Shown here piece by piece: positions 35,163 to 44,471 of a DNA stretch of 64,000 bases; position 1 is the first letter of the stretch; each line of letters begins with the position of its first letter. The DNA lies in NCBI RefSeq assembly GCF_013395055.1, contig NZ_CP058349.1, forward strand, positions 3,967,501 to 4,031,500, given 5' to 3'. The translations under genes and the position numbers were made by a program. The notes below the pieces were generated by a model. The model was not told the DNA's origin. It did no database searches and saw nothing but the letters and a program-made list of their open reading frames with translations. The DNA comes from Pseudomonas sp. ABC1. Its GTDB lineage: Bacteria > Pseudomonadota > Gammaproteobacteria > Pseudomonadales > Pseudomonadaceae.

Positions 35163-38026
35163 ATGAGCCCATCGGGGAACGCGAAGCTCTGTGGCAAAAT
35201 TTTTTGCAGCGTTGGCCGCTGGAGTCGCTGGCGAATATGACGCTGGAGCAGTACACCCGGGCGGGCGATCAAGACTGCTTCGTTTACTGGCTCGAGTCGT
35301 GGACGGAATCGCTGGGTTCGATCTGGGGAGGCTCGGCGTTTAAGTTCGGGGTCTATTCGCGCCGTGACCAGAGCGAGAAGGTGAGTGATAACGAGCGATC
35401 CTATTCGACAGATTACGCGTGGTACAGCCAGTACGGGGCTACGGCTGAAGAGGCCTTTATTCAGGTGCTCGGTCAGATTGTACTGATTGCTCAGGCGGCT
35501 CGACGCGGAGATTTGGAAGCGGTGGAGCAGGCCCGTTTAGGGCCTGCCCTGAAGTGGAAGTTGGCCTTTCTCTATCAGCGTCCGGATCAACCTTGTGTGC
35601 TGCCGATCTATGGTTTGCGATTTCTGCGCGCTGCTATTGGTCAGCCTACTGTTTGGGCTGCTCCTACATTGCAAAGTGAACTGCTAGCCGCACGCGGCGA
35701 GCAAAACCTGTTTGCTTATGCTGATACCTGCTGGACTACTGCGACAGCCTGGTTACAGGCACAGGCAGTGGGGGAGCAGGTTCTGGCATATCTAAATGAA
35801 CAGCCAGAGCGTTTTACTCCGATCAATACCAATCAGAAGGTCGCGGGTTTCCGCCTGATTAATGAGCGTCAGCTGGCGATCATTCGAGAAGGAAAGAAAC
35901 TCACTCTTTTCGTGGCCCCCGGCATCTGGTTGGACTCACTGAGCGAGCCCCCATTAAGTTGTGATCACTATCCGCCTGAACGTAACCGCAACAGCAACCT
36001 GAACTCCTGTGCTCCGGATTTGGCCAATGGCCATGAGGCTGTGTGCGTTACCTTAAGCGGGGTCGAGGCCTTTGAAGCGTTCTGCAGTGCTTATGAGGGT
36101 TCTGAATTGAACGGTATTGCTAAATCTCTTGCTTCTGAAGGAACCACGACTATGTCTGGAGCGCCTCTCAACCAGATCCTGTTTGGCCCGCCTGGCACAG
36201 GCAAAACCTACGCGACCATCGAGGCTGCTCTTCAGGTGCTCGATCCGACCTACCTCCACGAACATCAGAGCAACCGCACTGCACTCAAACAACGCTTCGA
36301 TGAGCTAATAGAGCAGGATCGTATCCGCTTTGTCACCTTCCACCAGAGCTTTAGCTACGAAGACTTTGTGGAGGGTCTGCGGGCAACAACCGACGAGGCT
36401 AGTGGGCAGCTGCGCTATGCGGTAGTGGATGGGGTGTTTAAGTCGCTCTGTGAAGCGGCAGCAGCTAAGGTGACGCAGCAGGCTGAGGCGCCGACGGAGG
36501 TGGGGCAGCGGCGAATCTGGAAAATGTCGCTAGGAAATACCTTGGGTGAGGATGCCAGCATCTATCAGGAATGCCTGTTCGGTGGTTATGTGCTGCTGGG
36601 TTACGGGGGAGCTATCAACTTCTCGGGTTGCTCAAACCGTCAGCAAGTCCAGGCGCGTTTTGCCGAGGCTGGTGTGGTGCCGGCTAACCCGGCTACAGAC
36701 TACGCTATCACCAGCGTTACCGCCTTCGTCAGCAGGATGGCGGTAGGTGATTTGATTGTGGTGTCCGACGGCAACTTTAAGTTTCGCGCCATCGGCGAGG
36801 TGACAGGAGATTACCAGTTCAAGCCGCACACGGAATTTGAGGCCGACTATTCGCAACTGCGTCCGGTGAAGTGGTTGCGGCAGTACCAGCCCTCGTTGCC
36901 ACATACCGAGCTGCTCAATGGCCAGTTTAGTCAGATGACTCTTTACGAGCTGCGTGAGCCAACCTTAAATCGAGATAAGCTCAAGACCCTGTTGGGCACT
37001 CCTGACGCTAGCGCTGGCAGATTGCTGCATGTGGGGCAGCGTTTTGGCCAAGGTTATGTGGTGCGTAGCCTTGGCCAGGATGTGGTGGAGTTCGATAAGC
37101 CCAGGGGCGGAGTATTGCCGCTACCTCTGAGCTTGTTGCGGCAGTTGCTTGATTATGTGCGCAGCGGTCAGATTAACGTGGAGGATATTCGCCAAGGGCG
37201 GGTCTTCGAAAAGGTCGCCGAGGCCGAAATCGAGAAATACATCGTCAATGGCTACCAAAGCTTGTTCGCGGCTATGGTTGAGCAACTGATAAAGCCGCAG
37301 CAAAGCACGGCACTGGCTGATGCACGGGTGCTGGTGATCGATGAGATCAACCGCGGCAACATTTCGCGCGTTTTTGGTGAGCTGATCACGCTGATTGAGC
37401 CGTCCAAGCGCGCGTGTGCGGATGAGGCGTTGTCGGTGGTGCTGCCGTACTCCAAGCAGCGCTTTAGCGTGCCGAGCAATCTGTACTTGATCGGCACCAT
37501 GAATACCGCTGACCGCTCCTTAGCCGGGCTGGATATTGCTCTGCGGCGTCGCTTCGTATTCCGCGAAATGCCTCCTCAGCCTCAGTTGCTCGATGACATC
37601 GAGGTTGCAGGGGTGGGTGTTGGCCAACTGCTACGAGTGATGAACCAGCGTATAGAGGTGCTGCTGGATCGAGATCATTGTCTGGGGCATGCCTACTTTA
37701 TGCCGCTGAAGGACGATGCTTCGTTGGCGCGGCTGGAGGCAATCTTCCGCAACCAAATTCTGCCGCTGCTGCAGGAGTATTTCTTCGAGGACTGGCAGCG
37801 TATCCAGTGGGTGCTCAACGATCACCGCAAGCCTACGGCCGACCGATTCGTGGATCAGGACAGGCAGGATATGGCTGCTTTGTTTGGCAACATTAGCGTG
37901 CTTGCCCAAGGTGGGGGGTGGCGGATCAATGAGGCGGCGTTCCAGCGGGTTTCTGCGTATGCGGGTGTCATTGCGGTGCAGGCCAAGGTCGAGGCCCAAG
38001 AAGGGCTAGAGGAGGCGGATGCGTGA
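35159..38026 (+). CDS. mcrB: McrB-like GTPase with EVE/PUA-like domain inserted in the AAA+ core
   Basis: The 955-residue protein has an N-terminal region of about 300 residues (FVYWLESWTESLGSIWGGS, later LKWKLAFLYQRPDQPCVLPI), then the AAA+ core: Walker A GPPGTGKT (about 342-349) and Walker B VLVIDEINRGN (about 724-734), then GTMNTADRSLAGLD and ALRRRFVF, which carry the McrB signature. Between Walker A and B lies an insertion of about 150 residues (450-595; RRIWKMSLGN, GYVLLGYG, VVSDGNFKFRAIGEVTGDY) with the look of an EVE/PUA-type modified-base reader. McrB with McrC cuts DNA carrying modified cytosine; the insert may provide recognition. It overlaps zorD by 4 nt. Confidence 0.92.
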   Translation: MNEPIGEREALWQNFLQRWPLESLANMTLEQYTRAGDQDCFVYWLESWTESLGSIWGGSAFKFGVYSRRDQSEKVSDNERSYSTDYAWYSQYGATAEEAFIQVLGQIVLIAQAARRGDLEAVEQARLGPALKWKLAFLYQRPDQPCVLPIYGLRFLRAAIGQPTVWAAPTLQSELLAARGEQNLFAYADTCWTTATAWLQAQAVGEQVLAYLNEQPERFTPINTNQKVAGFRLINERQLAIIREGKKLTLFVAPGIWLDSLSEPPLSCDHYPPERNRNSNLNSCAPDLANGHEAVCVTLSGVEAFEAFCSAYEGSELNGIAKSLASEGTTTMSGAPLNQILFGPPGTGKTYATIEAALQVLDPTYLHEHQSNRTALKQRFDELIEQDRIRFVTFHQSFSYEDFVEGLRATTDEASGQLRYAVVDGVFKSLCEAAAAKVTQQAEAPTEVGQRRIWKMSLGNTLGEDASIYQECLFGGYVLLGYGGAINFSGCSNRQQVQARFAEAGVVPANPATDYAITSVTAFVSRMAVGDLIVVSDGNFKFRAIGEVTGDYQFKPHTEFEADYSQLRPVKWLRQYQPSLPHTELLNGQFSQMTLYELREPTLNRDKLKTLLGTPDASAGRLLHVGQRFGQGYVVRSLGQDVVEFDKPRGGVLPLPLSLLRQLLDYVRSGQINVEDIRQGRVFEKVAEAEIEKYIVNGYQSLFAAMVEQLIKPQQSTALADARVLVIDEINRGNISRVFGELITLIEPSKRACADEALSVVLPYSKQRFSVPSNLYLIGTMNTADRSLAGLDIALRRRFVFREMPPQPQLLDDIEVAGVGVGQLLRVMNQRIEVLLDRDHCLGHAYFMPLKDDASLARLEAIFRNQILPLLQEYFFEDWQRIQWVLNDHRKPTADRFVDQDRQDMAALFGNISVLAQGGGWRINEAAFQRVSAYAGVIAVQAKVEAQEGLEEADA

Positions 38027-39366
38027 GCGCATTCGTCACAGTGCGTGAGTACGCTCGCCTGACAACGGCGGCGGTAGCGTCCGGCAATCTCGACTGTGCG
38101 CAGATTTCCGAAAGCGCGTTCGACTGGCTCTGTGAACTGAGTGCTGGCTTCAACCGCAGCGGAGCGCCGCTGCTGCAGGTGGAAGGACGGCGTTTGCTGA
38201 AGTGGGATTCCTACGTTGGTGTGTTGGAAACGCCGTGTGGCACGCGGCTGGAGATTCTACCCAAGCATCATGAGCAGGACGATTGCCTGGTCAAGAGTCG
38301 CCAGCTGCTGCGTAAACTGATTCAACGCGCCTTGCAGCTCAAACCGCGTGAGACATCGGTAGCCAGCCTGGAGCTGTTCGATAAGCCACTCAGTGAGTGG
38401 GTGATAGGGCAGTTTCTCGCGGAGCTGGATCTATTGATAAAGCGCGGGGTGCGCTTCGACTATCGACGTATCGAGGAAGAGCAGCGCTTTCTGCGAGGCC
38501 AGCTCAATATGGTGGTACAGATGCGGCAGCCGCCGGGGCGGCAGCATCACTTTCAGATTCGCCACGATGTGTTCCTGCCGGATCGTGCCGAAAATCGCTT
38601 ACTCAAGCTGGCGCTGGAGCTGGTGGCCAAAAGCACGCAGGACGCTACCAACTGGCGTTTGGCCAATGAGCTACGCGCCATGCTGGCTGAGGTGCCCGCC
38701 AGCCGGCAGGTGAGTCAGGATTTGCGTTCCTGGAGCCGTGACCGGCTGATGGCGCATTACCAGGCGATAAAGCCTTGGTGCGAGCTGATCCTCAACCAGC
38801 AGATGCCGATAGCAGTGAGCGGCGAGTGGCGTGGTATGAGTCTGTTGTTCCCCATGGAGAAGCTGTTCGAGTGCTATGTGGAGGGCTGGTTGCGCAAGCG
38901 GTTGCTGTCGACAGCGCGGCTGACAAGCCAATCCAGTTACGAGTATCTCTGTGAACATGGCCAGGGCCGGATGTTCTGCGTGAAGCCTGATCTGCTGATT
39001 GACTCGGGAAAACAGCGCTGGATTCTGGATACCAAGTGGAAGAGGGTAGATGCACGCAAGCCCGAGAAAAACTATGACCTCAGCCAGAGTGACTTCTATC
39101 AGCTGTTCGCCTATGGCCATAAGTACCGAAATGAGCCAGGTGTACCCAAGCTGGTGCTGATTTACCCATATTGGTCGGGGCTAAAAAAGCCGCTGCCGGT
39201 TTTCGATTACGGCCAGGGTATGAGCCTCTGGGTTCTACCTTTTGACGTAGATAAAGATCGACTGTTGGGTGCTGATGCTGCCGGTATCCCGTTGAGCTAT
39301 AGCAGCATCGATCAAGTAGCTGCACAAATAAGCGATCAAGAGTACGCCACAGGCAGCGCCAGGTAA
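38023..39366 (+). CDS. mcrC: McrC-like nuclease subunit of the McrBC system
   Basis: The 447-residue protein begins at a GTG overlapping the mcrB stop by 4 nt. The N-terminal part has the McrC pattern GVLETPCGTRLEILPKH. The C-terminal nuclease core reads FCVKPDLLIDSGKQRWILDT and then KWKRVDAR, giving the PD-x(n)-D-x-K triad, with the downstream DFYQLFAYGHKY helix. It would be the DNA-cleaving partner activated by McrB GTP hydrolysis. hsdR starts 11 nt after its stop, so McrBC is embedded in the same transcript. Confidence 0.95.
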   Translation: MSAFVTVREYARLTTAAVASGNLDCAQISESAFDWLCELSAGFNRSGAPLLQVEGRRLLKWDSYVGVLETPCGTRLEILPKHHEQDDCLVKSRQLLRKLIQRALQLKPRETSVASLELFDKPLSEWVIGQFLAELDLLIKRGVRFDYRRIEEEQRFLRGQLNMVVQMRQPPGRQHHFQIRHDVFLPDRAENRLLKLALELVAKSTQDATNWRLANELRAMLAEVPASRQVSQDLRSWSRDRLMAHYQAIKPWCELILNQQMPIAVSGEWRGMSLLFPMEKLFECYVEGWLRKRLLSTARLTSQSSYEYLCEHGQGRMFCVKPDLLIDSGKQRWILDTKWKRVDARKPEKNYDLSQSDFYQLFAYGHKYRNEPGVPKLVLIYPYWSGLKKPLPVFDYGQGMSLWVLPFDVDKDRLLGADAAGIPLSYSSIDQVAAQISDQEYATGSAR

Positions 39367-39377
39367 GGCAGAGACGA

Positions 39378-42300
39378 ATGACTGAAGACCAACTGGAACA
39401 GGAAGCGCTCGGCTGGCTCAGTGAGCTGGGTTACACGCACCTCTACGGGCCGGATATCGCCCCCGACGGAGATAACCCCGAGCGCGCGAGCTATCGCGAC
39501 GTGCTGTTGACCATGCGCCTACGCACGGCCATTGCCCGGCTCAATCCGCAGATCCCGCCGGCGGCGCGTGAAGATGCGGTGCGCCAGGTGCTGGAGCTGG
39601 GCATGCCGGTGCAACTGTCGGCTAACCGCCTGTTTCATCGCCTGCTGATCGGCGGTGTTCCGGTGCAATACCAGAGGGATGGCGAGACGCGTGGCGATTT
39701 CGTGCGGTTGATCGACTGGGCTAATGTGCGGGCCAACGACTGGCTGGCGATCAACCAATTCAGCATCCAGGGGCCTAAACATGCGCGCCGGCCGGACATC
39801 ATCCTGTTCGTCAACGGCCTACCGCTGGTGCTTTTGGAGCTAAAGAATTCAGCGGATGTGCATGCCGATCTTGGTAGGGCCTTCAATCAACTCCAGACAT
39901 ACAAGGAGCAGATTCCGGACGTTTTCCACTACAACGAGATTTTGGTGATCAGCGATGGTAGCGAGGCGCGCATGGGGTCGCTGTCGGCGGATATCGAGCG
40001 TTTTGCGCGCTGGCGCACCATCGATGGGGTCACGGTGGATCCGCTGGGGGAGTTCAATGAGCTAGAGACGTTGGTGCGTGGCGTACTGCAGCCAGTGATG
40101 TTGCTGGATTACCTACGCTACTTCGTGCTGTTCGAGGACGATGGCCGGTTGGTGAAGAAGATTGCCGGCTATCACCAGTTCCATGCCGTGCGTGCGGCTA
40201 TCCAGCACGTGGTCAGCGCCTCGCGCCCCGGGGGTACGCACAAGGGCGGGGTGGTCTGGCATACCCAGGGTTCGGGCAAGAGCATCACCATGACCTGCTT
40301 CGCCGCCCGGGTGATGCAGGAGGCGGCGATGGAGAACCCGACTATCGTAGTGATTACCGACCGCAACGACCTGGACGGCCAGCTGTTCGGCGTGTTCTCG
40401 TTATCTCAGGATCTGCTGCGTGAACAGCCGGTACAGGCGCTGACCCGCGGTGATCTGCGCGAGAAGTTGGCCAACCGCCCCAGTGGCGGCATTGTTTTTG
40501 CCACCATCCAGAAGTTCATGCCGGGTGAGGATGAAGATACCTTCCCCGTTCTCTCTACGCGGTCGAACATTGTAGTGGTAGCTGATGAGGCGCATCGCAC
40601 GCAGTACGGCTTCAGTGCTTCGCTGAAGGTGCAGGACTTGAAGGTGGCCGAGACCAATGCCCGCTATCAGGTGGGTTATGCCCAGCACCTACGTGACGCT
40701 CTGCCCAACGCTACCTTCGTGGCCTTTACCGGTACGCCGGTGTCCAGCGAAGACCGTGACACCCGTGCGGTGTTCGGCGACTACATCCATGTCTATGACA
40801 TGCAGCAGGCCAAGGAAGATGGCGCTACTGTGGGCATCTACTACGAGTCGCGCCTCGCCAAGCTGTCTCTCAAGGACTCGGAGCTGGCGCATATCGACGA
40901 TGAGGTCGACGAGCTGGCCGAGGATGAGGAAGAGGATCAGCAGTCTCGCTTGAAGTCGCGCTGGGCCGCGTTGGAAAAAATCGTGGGGGCCGAGCCGCGC
41001 ATCAAGAGCGTGGCGGCCGATCTGGTGGCGCACTTCGAGGAGCGCAATCAGGCGCAAAGCGGCAAGGCCATGGTGGTTGCCATGAGTCGCGAGATCTGCG
41101 TGCACTTGTATAAAGAGATCATCGCGCTGCGCCCAGAGTGGCATGACGAAGATCCGGAGAGGGGCGTTATCAAGATCGTCATGACCGGCAGTGCCTCGGA
41201 CAAGGCGCTGTTGCGTCCGCACATATATCCGAACCAGGTGAAGAAACGCTTGGAAAAGCGTTTCAAAGATCCGAAAGACTCTCTGCAGTTGGTCATCGTT
41301 CGGGACATGTGGCTGACCGGCTTCGATGCGCCTTGCGTGCATACTCTGTATGTCGACAAGCCTATGAAGGGGCACAACCTGATGCAGGCCATCGCTCGGG
41401 TGAATCGGGTGTTCAAGGATAAGCAGGGCGGCCTGGTGGTTGATTACATCGGCATTGCCAACGAACTGAAGGCGGCGCTCAAGGAGTACACCGCCAGTAA
41501 GGGCAGGGGGCGACCTACTGTCGATGCTCATGAGGCCTACGCGGTGTTGGAGGAGAAGTTAGATGTGCTGCGCAGTTTGCTGCACGGCTTCGATTACAGC
41601 GACTTCCTCACCGGAGGACACAAGCTGCTGGCAGGTTCAGCTAACCACGTGTTGGGGCTTGAGGATGGCAAGAAACGCTTTGCTGACAATGCGTTGGCAA
41701 TGAGTAAGGCTTTCACCCTGTGCTGTACCTTGGATGAGGCCAAGGCTATACGCGAGGAAGTGGCTTTCCTTCAAGCGATCAAAGTGTTGCTGACGAAGCG
41801 CGAGATCAGCACTAAGAAGAAGACCGACGAAGAGCGTGAACTGGCCATCCGCCAGATCATTGGCAATGCTGTGGTCTCGGGTGAAGTGGTGGACGTGTTT
41901 GCTGCAGTGGGGCTGGATAAGCCCAATATCGGCTTACTGGATGATGAGTTTCTTGCTGAAGTGCGTAACTTGCCGGAGAAAAACCTAGCGGTTGAGCTGC
42001 TGGAGCGGCTGCTTGAAGGCGAGATCAAGAGCAAGTTTGCCAGCAACCTGGCCCAAGAGAAGAAGTTCTCCGAGCTGCTCGATAGTGTAATCAAGCGTTA
42101 TCAGAATCGCTCGATCGAAACAGCCCAGGTGATCGAAGAGCTCATCGAAATGGCTAAGAAATTCGCCGCTGCCGGCAAACGCGGCGATCAGCTTGGGCTC
42201 AATGACGATGAGCTGGCCTTCTACGATGCTTTGGCTAATAACGAGGCTTCGGTACGCGAGTTGGGTGATGAAACCTTGGCCAAGATCGCCCATGAACTGA

Positions 42301-42479
42301 CTGCGAACCTGCGCCAGAATGTGACTGTGGACTGGAACAACCGCGACAGCGTGCGAGCCAAGTTGCGGCTGTTGGTGAAGCGTATTCTGCGTAAATACAA
42401 GTATCCGCCGGATCAGCAGGAGGCGGCGGCACAGTTGGTGCTGGCACAAGCTGAGTCGCTGTGTGAGTCGTGGATGTAG
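39378..42479 (+). CDS. hsdR: Type I restriction endonuclease subunit R
   Basis: The 1033-residue protein carries the N-terminal nuclease motif RPDIILFVNGLPLVLLELKN (PD-x(n)-E-x-K, about 138-157) with FNQLQTYKEQIP after it. The SF2 translocase follows: HTQGSGKS (about 295-302), VVADEAHRTQYG, AFTGTPVSSEDRD, LTGFDAPCVHTLYVDKPM and QAIARVNRVF, with a C-terminal helical domain that binds HsdM/HsdS. It completes the HsdMS pair encoded at 22772-26024, although 13.4 kb of other defence genes separates them. It is the last gene of the long rightward run. Confidence 0.95.
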   Translation: MTEDQLEQEALGWLSELGYTHLYGPDIAPDGDNPERASYRDVLLTMRLRTAIARLNPQIPPAAREDAVRQVLELGMPVQLSANRLFHRLLIGGVPVQYQRDGETRGDFVRLIDWANVRANDWLAINQFSIQGPKHARRPDIILFVNGLPLVLLELKNSADVHADLGRAFNQLQTYKEQIPDVFHYNEILVISDGSEARMGSLSADIERFARWRTIDGVTVDPLGEFNELETLVRGVLQPVMLLDYLRYFVLFEDDGRLVKKIAGYHQFHAVRAAIQHVVSASRPGGTHKGGVVWHTQGSGKSITMTCFAARVMQEAAMENPTIVVITDRNDLDGQLFGVFSLSQDLLREQPVQALTRGDLREKLANRPSGGIVFATIQKFMPGEDEDTFPVLSTRSNIVVVADEAHRTQYGFSASLKVQDLKVAETNARYQVGYAQHLRDALPNATFVAFTGTPVSSEDRDTRAVFGDYIHVYDMQQAKEDGATVGIYYESRLAKLSLKDSELAHIDDEVDELAEDEEEDQQSRLKSRWAALEKIVGAEPRIKSVAADLVAHFEERNQAQSGKAMVVAMSREICVHLYKEIIALRPEWHDEDPERGVIKIVMTGSASDKALLRPHIYPNQVKKRLEKRFKDPKDSLQLVIVRDMWLTGFDAPCVHTLYVDKPMKGHNLMQAIARVNRVFKDKQGGLVVDYIGIANELKAALKEYTASKGRGRPTVDAHEAYAVLEEKLDVLRSLLHGFDYSDFLTGGHKLLAGSANHVLGLEDGKKRFADNALAMSKAFTLCCTLDEAKAIREEVAFLQAIKVLLTKREISTKKKTDEERELAIRQIIGNAVVSGEVVDVFAAVGLDKPNIGLLDDEFLAEVRNLPEKNLAVELLERLLEGEIKSKFASNLAQEKKFSELLDSVIKRYQNRSIETAQVIEELIEMAKKFAAAGKRGDQLGLNDDELAFYDALANNEASVRELGDETLAKIAHELTANLRQNVTVDWNNRDSVRAKLRLLVKRILRKYKYPPDQQEAAAQLVLAQAESLCESWM

Positions 42480-42491
42480 TCCGGAGGTAGC

Positions 42492-42854
42492 ATGCAGGCA
42501 TCGCTGTTTGATGAGATAGCGCTGAGCTGTACCGACCTGCCATCATAGGCACGGATGCCGATCAACCTCTTGGCCCGAAAAATTTATTCCGTGTTGATGC
42601 CGGACTTGTGCATCCCGGGCGATGCGCTGGTCATTACCGGCTACAGCGGCCTGGATCAGCTGATTCAACTCATTAATCAGCGGGGGGGCTGCGAAAAGCC
42701 TCTGCGTTTGATCTTGGGCTCTGATCCAGTTTCAGCGAAACGCACGAGGCTTAGCCTTAAGCGAAGCGTTACGACGGTGTGGCATGAAGTGGTACTCTTA
42801 ATAGATACTGATTTTAGTCATTTCATGAATAGCCTAAATAGGCTTGCTTCTTGA
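42492..42854 (+). pseudogene. Truncated remnant of a PLD-type nuclease/helicase gene
   Basis: A GGAGG site precedes ATG 42492. The frame reads MQASLFDEIALSCTDLPS, then an in-frame amber (42546-42548), then continues in the same frame as ARMPINLLARKIYSVL, GDALVITGYSGLDQLIQLI and LRLILGSDPVSAKR. The pattern 'LA..I...L........VGYxS.......LRLLLG' is how PLD-domain helicases and nucleases begin. Sequence likeness then fades and the frame ends at 42854, so most of the gene is gone. It starts 12 nt after hsdR and looks like a lost further member of the operon. Confidence 0.5.
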
Positions 42855-43067
42855 TAAAGGAGCTTACCCCTCGCCATTCCCTTTGCCAGTTTCTGATATT
42901 AAATTTTACTAGTGTGAGTGGTAATTGCTCTAGGGGTCACGTTCCATATGGCACTTTATTAATAACGCTCACTCACCTCTAACTCAGCGCCGATCCTCCA
43001 GTAATGTACTACAATCCCCACCTAGCGAAATCGACAAGAGAACCTTCTATTGGCACAGAGTATTAAT

Positions 43068-44303
43068 ATGCCGCACGAAATTGACAAGATGCGCCGTGCA
43101 AAAGCCGCTATCGTCGGTCGGACAGCCGACCAATCGTTGGCAAGCGTCATCAGTTCCGATCGTGGCGCATTTTCAGGAATACGCATGCTCTGGGCTAGCG
43201 AGACGGCAGGTGCTCCAATGCAAGCACTAGGCCGATCAGAAAATCCCAATGTGCCTGTAGGATCATTGTTTTCCGGAAATGGTATTCAGGCTTTTTCTGA
43301 TGATATAGAACAACAGATGAAGCAGAACAGTGCCTTGCTTGAGTTTGCCTATTTCACCCTGCTTGATACAAATTTTCTTTCCGAATTACCACGTTTTTTT
43401 CGAGGGGAACGGAACGACCACACTGAAAAAGTCGGCGATACCCTTCAATTCATTGATACCCAGCCTGGTCGAGGAATCGATTGGACATTTGCATCGCTAG
43501 AAAATTTACGTGAAGTAGTAAAACCTAACAATCCATGGCCGTACCAAAAAGTCGCAGCAGCTAGGCTGTTTGATTCGATGAGAGATTTCCAACAGGTTAG
43601 ATCTGGACGTATGGTTGTAGCGATTGAAGATCACATACCTGCTGCTGAGAAAATGTGGGAGACATTTATCACTAGCCCCCACATGTGGGCTGCGGTTAAA
43701 CGACGGGATGTGATGTATTGCGTCATATTGCGGGCAATACTGGATTGCTGGAGTGGTTTCAGCGTAGATGTCGGCGTAAGCCGTTTGATAGATTTTTGCC
43801 TAGATAGATTTGGCTTCATGCCCCTCAAAGAGCTCTATTTCGGCTGGAAAGCCCTCAGTGGACTCACCAAAGCGGGGCCTACGCTACCGATCTTTGATGA
43901 GCCCGCGCTGCAGAGTCCCAATGGCGACTCGATAAATCGTATTTCCGCGCTTGCTTGGGATCTATTTATGTTCCGCTGGTGCGAAACGCTTATGACAGAA
44001 ATGAAGGGAAATCGATTCGTTATTCCTGCCGTTACTACACTAGACGCAGGATTGCTAGCCGCGATCCAAAGTTGCCCTTTGAAGGCGATACTTATTCACG
44101 ATGAGGCCGGCTTGGTAGAGTCTATATTCGAAGACGAAAGAGATTTCGGTGAGTGTTTGCAGCGTGCAATGTCCAGCGAAACCTTAGCTCGTATTAACGA
44201 CCCTGTACGGCGAGCGAAAAAGAAAGAGGTCTCACAGCATGAGTTGAGTCTACTTATCTACAGCTTGGAGTTGGAGGCAAAAAAAGCAAGGAATAGTCGC
44301 TAA
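43068..44303 (+). CDS. Unrecognised 411-residue island protein, possible PIN-like fold
   Basis: I chose ATG 43068 (AGAG nine bases upstream). A TTG start at 43050 would add six residues. The N-terminal half contains FAYFTLLDTNFLSELPRFF, reminiscent of the D-T-N strand opening a PIN-type nuclease. Other acidic patches (DRFGFMPLKELYFGWKAL, VVAIEDHIP) could complete an active site, but I cannot place a full triad. The C-terminus is basic and helical (RRAKKKEVSQHELS). It stands alone between the defence operon and the integrase, a common place for cargo. Base composition is lower in GC than hsdR. Function unknown. Confidence 0.55.
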   Translation: MPHEIDKMRRAKAAIVGRTADQSLASVISSDRGAFSGIRMLWASETAGAPMQALGRSENPNVPVGSLFSGNGIQAFSDDIEQQMKQNSALLEFAYFTLLDTNFLSELPRFFRGERNDHTEKVGDTLQFIDTQPGRGIDWTFASLENLREVVKPNNPWPYQKVAAARLFDSMRDFQQVRSGRMVVAIEDHIPAAEKMWETFITSPHMWAAVKRRDVMYCVILRAILDCWSGFSVDVGVSRLIDFCLDRFGFMPLKELYFGWKALSGLTKAGPTLPIFDEPALQSPNGDSINRISALAWDLFMFRWCETLMTEMKGNRFVIPAVTTLDAGLLAAIQSCPLKAILIHDEAGLVESIFEDERDFGECLQRAMSSETLARINDPVRRAKKKEVSQHELSLLIYSLELEAKKARNSR

Positions 44304-44471
44304 GCTATCGATTAGAGTGGAGGTCTTTGTTGCAATCCATTTGATTAGGTTTTTCGCTGGTTCTTAGGGGGCTAGCTTTTGAGTCTCATGGAGATTAATC
44401 GCTTCGCGTCTCTTGGCACATCGATGCCTGTCTTTGGCTTTTTTCGGCAGATGTGAGTTTCCTCTCGCGAA

